Source of the DNA: Bacillota bacterium
Lineage (GTDB): Bacteria; Bacillota; Clostridia; Lachnospirales; Lachnospiraceae
Assembly (NCBI GenBank): GCA_023387635.1
Contig: JAEWHU010000350.1
Coordinates: 1-29,805, forward strand
Direction of reading: 5' to 3'
DNA: 29,805 bases
The notes beneath the pieces were generated by a model, which made no database searches, was not told where the DNA came from, and saw only the letters and a program-made list of their open reading frames with translations. How positions within the stretch are numbered: position 1 is the first letter of the stretch; each line of letters opens with the position of its first letter. Shown one piece after another: positions 1-10,200 of the stretch. The translations under genes and the position numbers were made by a program.

Positions 1-1208
1 GTTATGTTTTCTTTTGATTTACTATTAATTATCTTTACCGTTATATACTCTCCAATTATTGAAGTTTTTAGGTTTATGTATTTTTCTTTTATAGGAATTC
101 TTAAGCAACCCTCTATAGCATTATCTAGTAGATTTGAAAATAATGACATTAAATCAATATCACGAATTAAGAGGTGATCCGGCAATCTTAATTCAACTTG
201 AAGGACAATTCCCGCTATACTACATTTCTTAGCTTTAGAGGAAAGCACTGCATTAATAATCTTGTTATTACAATAGTACTCCTGTCTAATACTTTGATAC
301 TGTAGCCTCAACTCCTTTGTATAATTCTCAGCCTTTACATTCTCCTTCTTATTTAACAACTCCTGTATAGACTTTATATGCTGTCCAATCTCCTGGTACA
401 ATATTTGAATCTGTTGTTCTTGTTCCTGCATTGTAAGATAATTAGCATATTGAAGCTCCTTATGCTGCATTAAGAGAGAATTTTCGATTCTTAATATTCT
501 CTTTTCTGTTTGATTAATTGTTATAAATAATAAAATGATTGCTCCGAATGTAAATATTGCCATGTTTTTATAATTTGAAATTCCCTTTAATATTGTATCA
601 TTCAGAAAATAATTCTTTTCACTAAAGAAGAGTAAAAGTACAAAGCATGCATAGAATATATACCAATTCCATTTTGAAATCTGATCAATTTTCTTAATTC
701 TACTAAACCTCCTACCTATTAGTAAAAATGGAAGTCCCCAAACAATATTTATAATCAATAACAATATATAAAGGGGCAATGTACTGCTGTTAATAGGTTG
801 AACCATTGTACCATGAATTGGATGGGCCTTAGTAAAATAATATGAGTAAAGTACATAAGGAATTGAATATCCCATTACCAAAGATATGTACCACCAATAA
901 GCTCGATACCAGACTTTATCAACATATCGTATAAAAAATAACAGAAAAACTAATGCTTCAAAGAAAATATTAATCTTTAATAGTATATACACAAAATCGG
1001 TATAAGGTAATATTCTTCCCCCAATAAGCACTAAAGATAATGCATCTGTTACCGGCATATATTGTGCATAAATAAATGCAATGATATATGCCCTTTTTTT
1101 GTTTATTTTCAATGGGAAACTATTACATATAACATAAATTATCATAACGTTAGAAAATACAAACTGAAAATATACGTTTAAAAACGGAAGCCATATATCC
1201 TTTGTCAT
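1..1208 (-). CDS. Sensor histidine kinase-like protein, GHKL/AgrC type (3' end beyond window)
   Basis: Membrane sensor of the GHKL family, partial: 402 codons are visible and the C-terminus lies off the left edge. It starts MTKDIWLP at the ATG at 1206-1208, with AAAGGA about 14 nt upstream. The first ~250 residues form about six hydrophobic segments, followed by a cytoplasmic dimerisation helix and the start of an ATPase domain. It aligns along its whole length with the next gene, so the pair is a tandem duplication. The N-box is intact (SNLLDNAIEGC, about residues 356-366), but the phosphoacceptor region reads LYQEIGQH, so the His of the usual HD motif is Gln (about residue 272). By itself it should not autophosphorylate at the normal site. 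It is downstream of the paralogue with a 35-bp gap and probably cotranscribed. No response regulator is visible; one may lie beyond the left edge. Confidence 0.85.
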   Translation of the reverse strand, partial: MTKDIWLPFLNVYFQFVFSNVMIIYVICNSFPLKINKKRAYIIAFIYAQYMPVTDALSLVLIGGRILPYTDFVYILLKINIFFEALVFLLFFIRYVDKVWYRAYWWYISLVMGYSIPYVLYSYYFTKAHPIHGTMVQPINSSTLPLYILLLIINIVWGLPFLLIGRRFSRIKKIDQISKWNWYIFYACFVLLLFFSEKNYFLNDTILKGISNYKNMAIFTFGAIILLFITINQTEKRILRIENSLLMQHKELQYANYLTMQEQEQQIQILYQEIGQHIKSIQELLNKKENVKAENYTKELRLQYQSIRQEYYCNNKIINAVLSSKAKKCSIAGIVLQVELRLPDHLLIRDIDLMSLFSNLLDNAIEGCLRIPIKEKYINLKTSIIGEYITVKIINSKSKENI

Positions 1209-1243
1209 AAATTATGCACCAGTATTCCTTTCTATTAAAGTTT

Positions 1244-2593
1244 TTACTCCATAGGCAGACAAATCGTTATTGTATACCCATTATCATTTTTCATAATTTC
1301 CTTTTTCCCACCAAGTCGTTCTACTATTTCATTAATAATAGTTAACTGGATATAATATATTTTTTCTGTATTTAGTATTTCTCGGTGGCCTTTTCCATCT
1401 ATGTTCAGCAAACTTTCATCAAATCTATTACATAACACCTGTAGTTTTAAAGAATCCTTATCAATACCTGATTGTACATAGATGAAATTGTCTTCTTTCA
1501 GACTAACCATACAGCCTTTTATGGCAACATCTATTAACTCTGAATAAATACTCATTAAGTCAATGTCTTGAAATGGTAATTGTTCTGGTATATTAAGTTC
1601 TGTTTGAAAGGAAATACCATTTGCATCGCAAAGTTTTCTTTTTTGATTTAAAACAGTATTAATCATCTTGTTACTACAATAAATGTCTCTTTTAATACCT
1701 TCATATAGCTCCATTATCCCCTGAATATAATCTGCTGCTTCATTCTCTTCTCCATTTTCTAAGAGTACCTGTATGGTGTTTATGTGATTTCCCATATCAT
1801 GATATAATTTGTGTGATGTCATATCTAGCTGTTGGATGTCTATGAATTTTGCATATTGCAATTCCTTTTGTTGATTTAGAAGAGAATTCTCAATGAGCAG
1901 AAGTTTTTTATTCCCTTGATTCGTTGCTATTGATAGAATAATGATAGTTACTATTATATAACCTGCAAACTCATTATAACGTGTTACTGCCTTTAATGTA
2001 AAAACTCTATTGTTGCTCCAAACTAAAATACTACATATAAAATATAGAATGTACCAATTCCATTTTGATAGACTGTTAAATTTATTGCTTATAGATATTC
2101 TTCTGCTAATATATATTAGAAGCAATCCTAATGATAAAATCAAGATAAGGTATAATAAGTAATAGATCAATGCTTGTAAATTAACCAAATTAGTGATAAA
2201 CCCTAGTTTTGTACCATATGTAAAATAGGTATGAACATATAATCTATTAGGTATAGAAAGAACAAAAAACGAAACAATATACCACCAATAAATTTTATAC
2301 CATACTTTATCAATCACTTGCATAATAAAGACCATTGCCAATATTAATTCAATGCCTTGATTTAACTGTATCATAAAATAAACAGGCTTTGTATAAGTAA
2401 GTAATCCTCCAAGATATATGATTAATGAAGTTTCTATTATTGCAGGATAGTTAGCATATAAGAATGCCAATAGATAGGATTTCGTTTTCATCGTTTTTAA
2501 CTTATAACTATGAATCAAAACAACATATATCATAAAGTTACATAGAAGTAATTGGAGGTAAGTATTTACAAATATAAGTAAATTGCTATTCAT
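1244..2593 (-). CDS. Sensor histidine kinase-like protein, GHKL/AgrC type, degenerate ATPase domain
   Basis: Membrane sensor kinase paralogue of the preceding entry, 449 aa. The start chosen is the ATG at 2591-2593 (MNSNLLIF), because AAGGAG lies 10 nt upstream, the protein then aligns with its paralogue, and a promoter lies between this ATG and the longer in-frame start at 2686. About six membrane helices fill residues 1-230. The phosphoacceptor motif is intact (LYHDMGNHINTIQ, His near residue 265). The N-box is degraded (SELIDVAIKGC, where the paralogue has SNLLDNAIEGC), which removes the Mg-coordinating Asn, and the G-box is barely recognisable around residues 380-410. It therefore appears able to accept phosphate but not to bind ATP normally, the reverse of its neighbour. 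It is first in a two-gene operon. The ligand is unknown; AgrC relatives sense peptides. Confidence 0.88.
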   Translation of the reverse strand: MNSNLLIFVNTYLQLLLCNFMIYVVLIHSYKLKTMKTKSYLLAFLYANYPAIIETSLIIYLGGLLTYTKPVYFMIQLNQGIELILAMVFIMQVIDKVWYKIYWWYIVSFFVLSIPNRLYVHTYFTYGTKLGFITNLVNLQALIYYLLYLILILSLGLLLIYISRRISISNKFNSLSKWNWYILYFICSILVWSNNRVFTLKAVTRYNEFAGYIIVTIIILSIATNQGNKKLLLIENSLLNQQKELQYAKFIDIQQLDMTSHKLYHDMGNHINTIQVLLENGEENEAADYIQGIMELYEGIKRDIYCSNKMINTVLNQKRKLCDANGISFQTELNIPEQLPFQDIDLMSIYSELIDVAIKGCMVSLKEDNFIYVQSGIDKDSLKLQVLCNRFDESLLNIDGKGHREILNTEKIYYIQLTIINEIVERLGGKKEIMKNDNGYTITICLPME

Positions 2594-2638
2594 GATAATC
2601 AGTCTCCTTATATAATCGATATTTACATCATTTTCCAT

Positions 2639-2647
2639 ATTATAGCA
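2639..2647 (-). promoter_or_regulatory. Extended -10 promoter for the sensor-kinase pair
   Basis: On the minus strand the sequence TGCTATAAT is a perfect extended -10 (TGn plus TATAAT) about 45 nt upstream of the ATG at 2593. The -35 region 17 bp further up is poor (TGGTAA), which is acceptable for extended -10 promoters. It supports the shorter start of the kinase gene. Confidence 0.6.
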
Positions 2648-2709
2648 TATTGGTATCTCTTTTACCATATCATTTTTATTAAGCAAATTGAACCTCTGTG
2701 TTTATTCAA

Positions 2710-2746
2710 TAAAAAAAGGACATGAAAGTTCTTACTCTCATATCCT
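2710..2746 (-). terminator. Rho-independent terminator of the GH30 gene
   Basis: Inverted arms at 2735-2746 and 2717-2728 pair over 12 bp (two G-U) around a 6-nt loop, followed on the minus strand by seven T. It lies 7 bp past the GH30 stop codon and separates that gene from the kinase promoter. Confidence 0.85.
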
Positions 2747-2753
2747 CCACTTT

Positions 2754-5258
2754 TTAATATTTCCTTAGTATTAATTCTCTTAAGTTAATGCCATCTCCCT
2801 GTACTACGAGCCTTAGCGTATATTCCCCAGATTCTAAATCAATAGAAACCTTTTCCGAAAGATTATAGGCACTCCAATCTCCTGTAGAAGGAAGTGTAAT
2901 TACAGCAAGTTCACTTACAGTTTCATCTGTTTTAACAGCCATAATCCCTACACTTAAGCTTGCTTGGGGTGAAGAATAATTTAACTGGAGGCTATAAATT
3001 CCTTCTTTTTCTACCGAAATTAAGTAATCCAGAGCAGAACCATTAGAAGTATATCCTATGTTAGCATCGTTCTCAATGGCATGTGAATTTTGACTATCAT
3101 AAAAATCTATTGCACTTATTTTACTATGTTCTCCTGCAATAGTAGTTACCCCTGCTTGTTGGATCGTAATATTTGAAATGGTATAACCACTTCTTAATGC
3201 TTTAAAGCGAAGGGTTTGTAAACCTTTTTCTAACGTTACAGCATGGCGGATCTTTTGTGCCCCATATAGAGACGGAATACTAATATTCTCTTTATTGTCG
3301 CCAACTTCGGCAGGATTTTCTTTTAATCCCCACTGTGTACTTAGGGCAAAGGCAACACCTGCACCATCGCTATCACACTTTACTGAATAGGTTATCTGAT
3401 AGATTCCATCTTCTTTTACGTCAATTAAATAATCTAAATAGTTTCCTTTTGCTGTATTCGTTTCAAGAGAACCTACGTATTCAAAGGCATCGGATTCCCT
3501 TAATGTAACGGCTTCATCCTCAACTTTAATCTGTTTTGTAGTATCTGCTATACGTCCAGAAGTATCTACTTCTTTTTCTTCTTCTTTTCCACCATTAATA
3601 ACAGGGGTACCAATAAGCTCTACATTTTCGTTCCATATATAAGTTGCTACATTACCTGCTGGTATGGTCCCAATAAATTGCTTGTCATTAAAAACAAATT
3701 TAAAGTTCTGGCTTTTGCTTGTTTGATTTACTACTACTGCAGCGATGGTTCCATCTTCTTTGTTAGCATAAACGACATTGGTTACTGTATCTGGTGAACC
3801 AGGATCCGATGCTACACGAACATATCCTGGACGAATAAAACGTCCAAAATTCCCAGCAATATAGAATTCAGGACAAGCCCAGTAATTAGTATCACTTCCT
3901 GCTTCACGAACAAACATTGTGACAGAAGGGGTTCCCACCCATTGGTGAGGACTAATATTACTGTCTAACATAGTAACCCAAGAGTTATAGCTAATGGCGC
4001 CATTTCTGTAATAGTCGATAATACGATTAGCACCTTCTGTACCCCATACAGAACGCTCTGTTAGGTGTACTGTTTTATCCGTACCACCAAAGTATAATTC
4101 TTTTAAAAATTCCATTTCTGATAAAGCACCGCTGTAATCATGAACTGCAACGCCATCAATCGCTTCAAGTGCACCATCTACACTAAAGAATTCACCCATA
4201 AATGACATGAGATCTGATGGGTTATGATCGAAAGTCCATAACCTAGGGATATTTGCATTATATTCTTTTAATATTTCGCTACTATTAAGCGCTTTTTTTA
4301 GAGCAATTGTAAGCTGTGCACTTTGAATAGCAGTCATATGGCAACTAGGATAATTAATTTCAAGTAACGGCTCATTTTGCAAGGTAAGTGCTGAAATTGG
4401 TATCCCAAGCTTCGTATATTCTTCCACATATCTGGTGTAATACATAGCCAGATCATCTATATATTCACTATTTAATCTACCGCCTTTTATTAGAAGCTCA
4501 TTATTTGTAAAACCTTGACTAGTAGGGGTATCTAGCTTCATCCAACCTGGAGGTGTCCAGGGAGAACTAAAGAATCGTATCTCATCCTCCACATTATAAT
4601 ATTTGGCTGCCTCCATTACCATAAGTGCAATCCCTACAATTCCTGTGTCTATATCCTTTTGAATGGTGAAACCTTCTTCGCCCTCCTTAGGATACCAATT
4701 AGGTTCCCCATCTAAATTTCTTCCATCATAATAAGTGTAGAAGTTCTGACCTGTAAAATCAGAGGTACCAATGGTTAGACGAAACAAAGTCATACCTGCC
4801 CCATCGATTGGATCTACCAGCTTATAGATGAAATTCTTTCTTTCTTCTTCTTTTAGCTGTAGCAAATTATAAACTGTAGACTCCTCTAAAGATGTACCTA
4901 TTCCATAGAAAGGATCAGAGGTTTTAGAAGTATCAATATGTATATCCGTAATCTTCGTATCATCTTCTTCCGTGATATTAAGATTTTCAGATTGGGTTAA
5001 AGTATTACTTAAATTAAATGTTTTTTTATACCATTCACCACTTTGTGCGTGTTCCGTAGAGGTTAAAAATACCTGTACGCCACCTTCTTTAATAATTTTA
5101 GCATTTGTGTTTATACTTTCCATGTCATCATCCTTTGCTATTGGTGGGGTGAGTGTTTCTATTTCTTTCTCCTTTTTTGTAGTGAATACGACCAGCATTG
5201 TGGTTACTAAAATTAGAATGACTACCACACCAAAACTTATTTTTTGTATTTTTTTCAT
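2754..5258 (-). CDS. GH30-family glycoside hydrolase with two C-terminal carbohydrate-binding-like modules, membrane anchored
   Basis: Extracellular glycosidase of clan GH-A, family GH30, 834 aa from the ATG at 5256-5258, which has GGGAG 7 nt upstream; a start nine codons further up has no ribosome site. Residues 8-26 are a hydrophobic signal/anchor without a lipobox Cys, so the protein is exported and probably tethered or released by signal peptidase. The catalytic domain spans about 105-540: acid/base in the motif LTLQNEP (Glu296), probable nucleophile in VHLTERS (Glu401), and SSPWTPPGWM typical of GH30. Two beta-sandwich modules follow, about 572-703 and 712-834, with the YLDYLIDVKEDGIY and GEYTLRLVVQG patterns of CBM6-like domains. 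Members cleave beta-1,6-glucan, beta-1,4-xylan or related glucosides; the substrate cannot be told here. It is monocistronic, between its own terminator and a repeated promoter region. Confidence 0.85.
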   Translation of the reverse strand: MKKIQKISFGVVVILILVTTMLVVFTTKKEKEIETLTPPIAKDDDMESINTNAKIIKEGGVQVFLTSTEHAQSGEWYKKTFNLSNTLTQSENLNITEEDDTKITDIHIDTSKTSDPFYGIGTSLEESTVYNLLQLKEEERKNFIYKLVDPIDGAGMTLFRLTIGTSDFTGQNFYTYYDGRNLDGEPNWYPKEGEEGFTIQKDIDTGIVGIALMVMEAAKYYNVEDEIRFFSSPWTPPGWMKLDTPTSQGFTNNELLIKGGRLNSEYIDDLAMYYTRYVEEYTKLGIPISALTLQNEPLLEINYPSCHMTAIQSAQLTIALKKALNSSEILKEYNANIPRLWTFDHNPSDLMSFMGEFFSVDGALEAIDGVAVHDYSGALSEMEFLKELYFGGTDKTVHLTERSVWGTEGANRIIDYYRNGAISYNSWVTMLDSNISPHQWVGTPSVTMFVREAGSDTNYWACPEFYIAGNFGRFIRPGYVRVASDPGSPDTVTNVVYANKEDGTIAAVVVNQTSKSQNFKFVFNDKQFIGTIPAGNVATYIWNENVELIGTPVINGGKEEEKEVDTSGRIADTTKQIKVEDEAVTLRESDAFEYVGSLETNTAKGNYLDYLIDVKEDGIYQITYSVKCDSDGAGVAFALSTQWGLKENPAEVGDNKENISIPSLYGAQKIRHAVTLEKGLQTLRFKALRSGYTISNITIQQAGVTTIAGEHSKISAIDFYDSQNSHAIENDANIGYTSNGSALDYLISVEKEGIYSLQLNYSSPQASLSVGIMAVKTDETVSELAVITLPSTGDWSAYNLSEKVSIDLESGEYTLRLVVQGDGINLRELILRKY

Positions 5259-5262
5259 ATTG

Positions 5263-5437
5263 GCTCCCGTCTGCGTGCTATGCATGCATTATATAAAGGG
5301 CGGGGTGAATGTCTTTCTCACACCTTGCTCCCGTCTGCGTGCTATGCACGCTTTATATAAAGGGCGGGGTGAATGTCTTTCTCACACCTTGCTCCCGTCT
5401 GTGTGCTTTGTACGCATTATATAAAGGGCGGGGTGAA
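5263..5437. repeat. 64-bp tandem direct repeat, 2.7 copies, in the GH30 leader
   Basis: Copies begin at 5263, 5327 and 5391, an exact period of 64. The first two are nearly identical; the third diverges and stops after about 47 bp. Read on the minus strand, each contains a -10-like TATAAT or TATAAA, then a palindromic block (GCGTGC-TAT-GCACGC, perfect in the middle copy at 5337-5351, one mismatch in the proximal copy at 5273-5287, decayed in the distal one), then a GGGAG that in the proximal copy is the GH30 ribosome site. Promoter, possible operator and leader have thus been multiplied. The plus-strand reading frames across it are repeat artefacts. Confidence 0.9.
5288..5315 (-). promoter_or_regulatory. 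Putative GH30 promoter in the proximal repeat copy
   Basis: Minus strand: AAGACA (5310-5315), 16-bp spacer, TATAAT (5288-5293), giving a leader of about 23 nt before the GH30 ATG. The palindrome at 5273-5287 would cover the transcription start, a position expected for a repressor site. The middle copy has the same layout with TATAAA; the distal copy lacks the -35 element. Confidence 0.5.
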
Positions 5438-5718
5438 AGAGGTTTTTCTTTACACTTCGCCTCTCCATATTTTAGTAAATACGTTTCTAGTATAACCTAT
5501 TTATTCCATCATTTCATTAGTCATTTTTTATATATAGGTATCATTATTTTATTTTTTTATAAATCCTGCCGTGTTCTGCTAATCCAAGACTACCTATCAT
5601 TTACTACCTATCATTTACTATGAAATACAATCTATTGATATTTTTTCCAAAAGTAAAATGCCTATTATTTCTCTATTTATTTTTCTTAAAATTTAACTAA
5701 AATAATTAGCTAATTTGT
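5438..5718. other. Non-coding gap between divergent GH30 and gdh genes
   Basis: AT-rich spacer with no convincing gene. The only structure seen is a perfect 14-bp tandem duplication (TACCTATCATTTAC) at 5591-5604 and 5605-5618. Confidence 0.6.
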
Positions 5719-5746
5719 TGACATTATTGCATTTTATAGTATAATT
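5719..5746 (+). promoter_or_regulatory. Sigma-A-type promoter of the glutamate dehydrogenase gene
   Basis: TTGACA at 5719-5724, 16-bp spacer, TATAAT at 5741-5746: both hexamers are consensus. The leader to the ATG at 5817 is about 65 nt, so strong constitutive transcription is likely. Confidence 0.8.
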
Positions 5747-5816
5747 AAACCAACATTTCAACGCTTTACTGCATGGCAGTAGTTGAACTTGAAATAATAA
5801 TAAAGTGAGGTATAAA

Positions 5817-7103
5817 ATGGAACATAAAACTTACAATCCATATATTACGGCCCAAACACAATTCGATAATGTTGCCAATATGATTGATCTTGATCAAGCG
5901 ACTAGGGAATTACTAAGACAACCAAGTAGAGAATTCCATGTTACTATTCCTGTAAAAATGGATGATGGTACAACAAAAGTATTCAACGGTTATCGTATCC
6001 AGCATAACGATGCAAGAGGTCCAGCAAAAGGTGGAATACGCTTCCATCCTCAAGAAACCATTGATACAATACGCGCGTTATCTTTATGGATGACTTGGAA
6101 ATGTGCTGTTGTTGATATTCCTTTAGGAGGAGCTAAGGGTGGAATCATATGTGATCCTCACAATATGTCTCTTGCAGAACAAGAGAGACTATGTAGGGGT
6201 TATGTGAGACAACTTGCCAAAGTCATGGGTCCAGTATGTGACGTACCAGCTCCTGATGTTATGACTAATGGTCAACATATGTTATGGATGATGGATGAAT
6301 TTGAGACTATTCATGGAGGACATTACCCTGGTACAATAACAGGAAAGCCTGTAGGAATGGGCGGTTCTTTAGGCCGTACTGAAGCAACTGGTTATGGTGT
6401 TATTTATACATTAAGAGAAGCACTTAAAACAATAAATATAGATATTGCATCTACAACTGCAAGTATCCAAGGATTTGGAAATGTTGCTGAATATGCTGCT
6501 CGCCTTTACTCTAAGCTTGGTGGGAAAATCATTGCAATATCCTGCTGGGATAATGAAGATAAAAAATCATATACTTACCGTAAACTAAGTGGTATTGACG
6601 TAGAACAAATGGTATCCATTAAAAACTCTTTTGGTTCTATTAACAAGCAAAAGGCACTAGACCTGGGCTTTGAATTATTAGATGGAGATGAATGGATTGC
6701 ACAAGATGTAGATATTCTTCTTCCATGCGCTCTAGAAAACCAAATTACACCACAGACACTTGCTAAAATAAGTGATAAAGTAAAAGTAATCTGTGAAGGT
6801 GCTAATGGACCTACCACACCGGACAGTGATGAAATCATTAAAGAGAAAAACATGTATCTTATTCCTGATTTCCTATGTAATGCAGGTGGAGTTACTTGTA
6901 GTTACTTTGAGCAAGTTCAGTGCAATATGAATTATTTCTGGCCAAAAGAAGAAGTATTAATAAAACTGGATCAAAAAATGACCAGTGCATTCCATGCTGT
7001 ACATAAACTATCACAGGACAAAAATCTTTATATGCGTGATGCTGCATATGTCATTGCAATAAATCGTGTTGCAGAGGCAGTTAAACTCCGTGGTTGGATA
7101 TAA
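5817..7103 (+). CDS. gdhA: Glutamate dehydrogenase (Glu/Leu/Phe/Val dehydrogenase family)
   Basis: Cytosolic enzyme interconverting glutamate with 2-oxoglutarate and ammonium using NAD(P), the link between amino-acid catabolism and nitrogen assimilation; 428 aa, the normal length of the hexameric ~420-430 aa class. The start is the ATG at 5817, 6 nt after GTGAGG; the upstream GTG at 5805 lies inside that ribosome site. The substrate domain (about 1-185) carries GPAKGGIRFHP and the catalytic lysine motif PLGGAKGGI (Lys107), then PAPDVMTNGQHM. The Rossmann domain (about 190-360) has the GFGNVAEYAA nucleotide fingerprint near 220, and NAGGVTCSYFEQVQ closes the active site. Cofactor preference was not decided, and gdhA versus gluD is only a naming choice. 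The gene stands alone between its own promoter and a hairpin. Confidence 0.93.
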   Translation: MEHKTYNPYITAQTQFDNVANMIDLDQATRELLRQPSREFHVTIPVKMDDGTTKVFNGYRIQHNDARGPAKGGIRFHPQETIDTIRALSLWMTWKCAVVDIPLGGAKGGIICDPHNMSLAEQERLCRGYVRQLAKVMGPVCDVPAPDVMTNGQHMLWMMDEFETIHGGHYPGTITGKPVGMGGSLGRTEATGYGVIYTLREALKTINIDIASTTASIQGFGNVAEYAARLYSKLGGKIIAISCWDNEDKKSYTYRKLSGIDVEQMVSIKNSFGSINKQKALDLGFELLDGDEWIAQDVDILLPCALENQITPQTLAKISDKVKVICEGANGPTTPDSDEIIKEKNMYLIPDFLCNAGGVTCSYFEQVQCNMNYFWPKEEVLIKLDQKMTSAFHAVHKLSQDKNLYMRDAAYVIAINRVAEAVKLRGWI

Positions 7104-7125
7104 TTTAATGTAAATTGCTTATACC

Positions 7126-7165
7126 TATTCAGTCGCAATGGTTCTTTTACTATTGCGACTGAATA
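7126..7165 (+). terminator. Perfect 14-bp hairpin after gdhA
   Basis: Arms 7126-7139 and 7152-7165 are perfectly complementary around a 12-nt loop, 22 bp past the gdhA stop. The following sequence is A-rich rather than a T tract, so it may stop transcription weakly or protect the mRNA 3' end instead. Confidence 0.6.
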
Positions 7166-7291
7166 AATAAAAACGCATTTTTGCCACATAATAACCTTAT
7201 CGCCAATAATCATTCTAAGAATATACTTGGCAAAGGAATTGTTACAGTTTCTTTATTTTTCCCTTATATTAAGAAAGGGTAGGTAAGCAAG

Positions 7292-10200
7292 ATGGACGAA
7301 TACAAAAAAATATCAAAAAATGATTTAGTAGAACGGGCAAAAGAATTAGAATGCCTTTACCTAATTGAAGATACATTAACTAAAGATTCTCTAACCGAAA
7401 GCCTTAATAAAATTACATCCATAATACCCATGGGGTTTCGAGATCCATCTAATTGCATGGTAGTAATCGAGTTTGATAAACAAATCATAGGCCAAAATAC
7501 AATGATTGAGCCTGTAGATGAGTTAAGTTCTGCTATAGTCGTTAATGACCAAAACCGTGGATGCATTAAAGTTATGTATCCAAAACATACCTTTAATGAA
7601 GATGATATTATTTTCCTTAATCATGAGATACGACTTTTGAATACTATAGCAAGAAGGATATCTGAAACTATTGATAAAAGAGATTCCTTTCAAATGAACA
7701 ATTTCAGAAATCGATGGGAAGCCATCATTGATCTGCTACAAAAAACCGATCATAAAATCTTACTTTATGTCTGTGAGAAAATGCTTGCTCTTTTGGCTGG
7801 AATTAATCCAGGTAGGGTAGATTATATTTACAAAGAAATGAACCTAAAAAGCTACAATTTATATAATGAAATAAATTTCCCTTTGGAAACACTTCCTGCG
7901 GTTGATGTCATCCGTTTAAGTAAAATTCTTTTTAATCATCAGGTTAAATACCTTGATGATTCTCAGATTTATGATTATATTAATTTATGGGTTTATCAAG
8001 GAAAAACCTATGAGTTAATTAAAATTGTTGATAAAAAAGATTCTGATGTAAAAAAAATCATAAGTGCTCTATCTGCCTATGTAAAAGCAGTCAAAAACAA
8101 TGAAATGTCAAGTGAAGCAACAAAAAGATGGTTAACAGTTGAATTGACAAGACGTTTTATAACAGGAAACCCGAAAGTAATCGCTAAGATTCATAATCAT
8201 ATTCATGTAGAAGCTTTTATTAAACTCCTTGATACTTTCATCAGTTCTCCAAGAAGTATTGGTCGTATTGGTGGAAAAGGTTCTGGATTTTTCCTTGCAA
8301 ACCAGATTCTTGAATCACATAAAAATAAATTTCCAGAGTTTATTAATATCTCTATACCAAAAACCTGGTATATCTCTTCCGATGAATTTGAGTACCTACT
8401 TGACGATAATGGATTTGACGAATTAAATGAACATAAATATTTGGATATAACTAGCATCCGCACCAGTTATCAGGGAATAATCCAGAAGCTAAAAAATTCC
8501 AGGTTGTCACCTTATATAATGAATGAACTAGGTAAAATAGTGGATACTTGCTATGATTGTCCTTTAATTATTCGTTCTTCAAGTCTTTTAGAAGACCAGA
8601 TAGATACCTCATTTTCAGGAAAATACAAAAGCCTTTTTATAACAAATACCGGTACAAGAGCAGAACGTATAAAGCAATTAACCCAAGGTATTTTAGAAGT
8701 CTATGCCTCCATTTTTAACCCTGATTCTATTATGTACAGAATCAAAAATCATTTGCTTGACTGTAATGAACATATGGGAATTATGATTCAAGAAGTAGTA
8801 GGCACTAAAGTCGGCCCATATTACTTCCCACTCTTTGCTGGAGTTGCATTTAGCAATAATGAGTTACGTTGGTCTCCACGGATTAAGCGGGAAGATGGAT
8901 TACTACGAATGGTAATGGGGCTTGGTACAAGGGCTGTAGACCGAGTTGGGGACGACTATCCACTCTTACTCTCCCCAGGTCTTCCTAATCTTCGTGTCAA
9001 TCAATCCACTTATGAGCTTTTAAAATATTCACCTCAGTATATAGACTTAATTGATTTAAATAAGAATCAATTCGTTACACTGCCAATAAAGGAGCTAATT
9101 AAGGAACATAGTGAGCAGATCCCGAACCTCAAATTGATGGCATCCGTATTAAAAGATGATATCATTATGGATTTGAATCCTTTCACTACAGATTTTAAAA
9201 ATGACAATATTATTATCACCTTTAATGGACTAATAAAAAATACGTCTTTCGTTAAGCAGGTAAAATCCATTCTTGGCTTGTTACAAGAAGAGCTTGGCTA
9301 TCCTGTTGATATTGAATTTGCTAGTGATGGTACCCATTTTTATCTACTTCAATGCCGTCCACAGAGCAGGAATTACGATAATTCTCCAGTTGCTATTCCT
9401 ACAAACATTCCTTTCCAAAGTACCATTTTTACAGCTAACAAATATGTTTCAAGTGGAAAAGTTACTGGCATTAAGACTGTAATATATGTTGATCCACAAG
9501 TCTATTCTAAATTGTCTCAGGAAGATATACTAAATGTTCGTAATGCAATCCATGATTTAAATAGAACATTGCCTCGCCGTAGTTTCATATTAATGGGTCC
9601 TGGCCGTTTTGGAAGTCGCGATATCAAACTAGGAGTACCGGTCGCTTATTCTGACATTAACAATACGGCAATGTTAATTGAAGTTGCTGGAAGAAAATCC
9701 ATATACGAACCTGAGTTATCTTTTGGTACTCATTTCTTCCAAGATCTTGTAGAGGAAAACATTAAATACCTCCCACTCTACCCAGATGATAATGATACCA
9801 TATTTAAACAAGCCTTTTTTAGTGGTACAAAAAATGCCCTACCTAATATTTTACCTATATACTCTTACCTTAGTGAAGTTTTGAAGGTAATTACAATTGG
9901 TGAAACATTTGCTAATAAAGAACTTGTTGTATTAATGAATGGAGACTTGCAAAAAGCCATTGCTTATCTAGAACATCCTGCTTACATTGATTCAGATATA
10001 AAGTCTGATTATAATACCATTCCTGAGATAGGGGATTTGGATGAAGATGGGTGGAAATGGCGTCATTATATGGCTGAACAAATAGCGAAACAGATTAATA
10101 TGGAAGAGTTTTCTGTGAAAGGCATCTATCTGTTTGGAAGTACTAATAACTGTACTGCTAGGCTTAACAGTGACATTGATTTGTTAATACACTTTGATGG

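Noticed and set aside
4972..5424. Plus-strand open frame of 150 codons overlapping the GH30 N-terminus
   Set aside because: Antisense shadow of a well-supported gene and of the repeats; hydrophobic low-complexity translation with no ribosome site.
5263..5437. Short CRISPR-like array
   Set aside because: The copies are directly adjacent with a 64-bp period, with no unique spacers and no cas genes.
5309..5623. Plus-strand open frame of 104 codons across the tandem repeats
   Set aside because: The peptide simply repeats with the 64-bp unit, has no ribosome site, and runs antisense to the GH30 promoter and leader.
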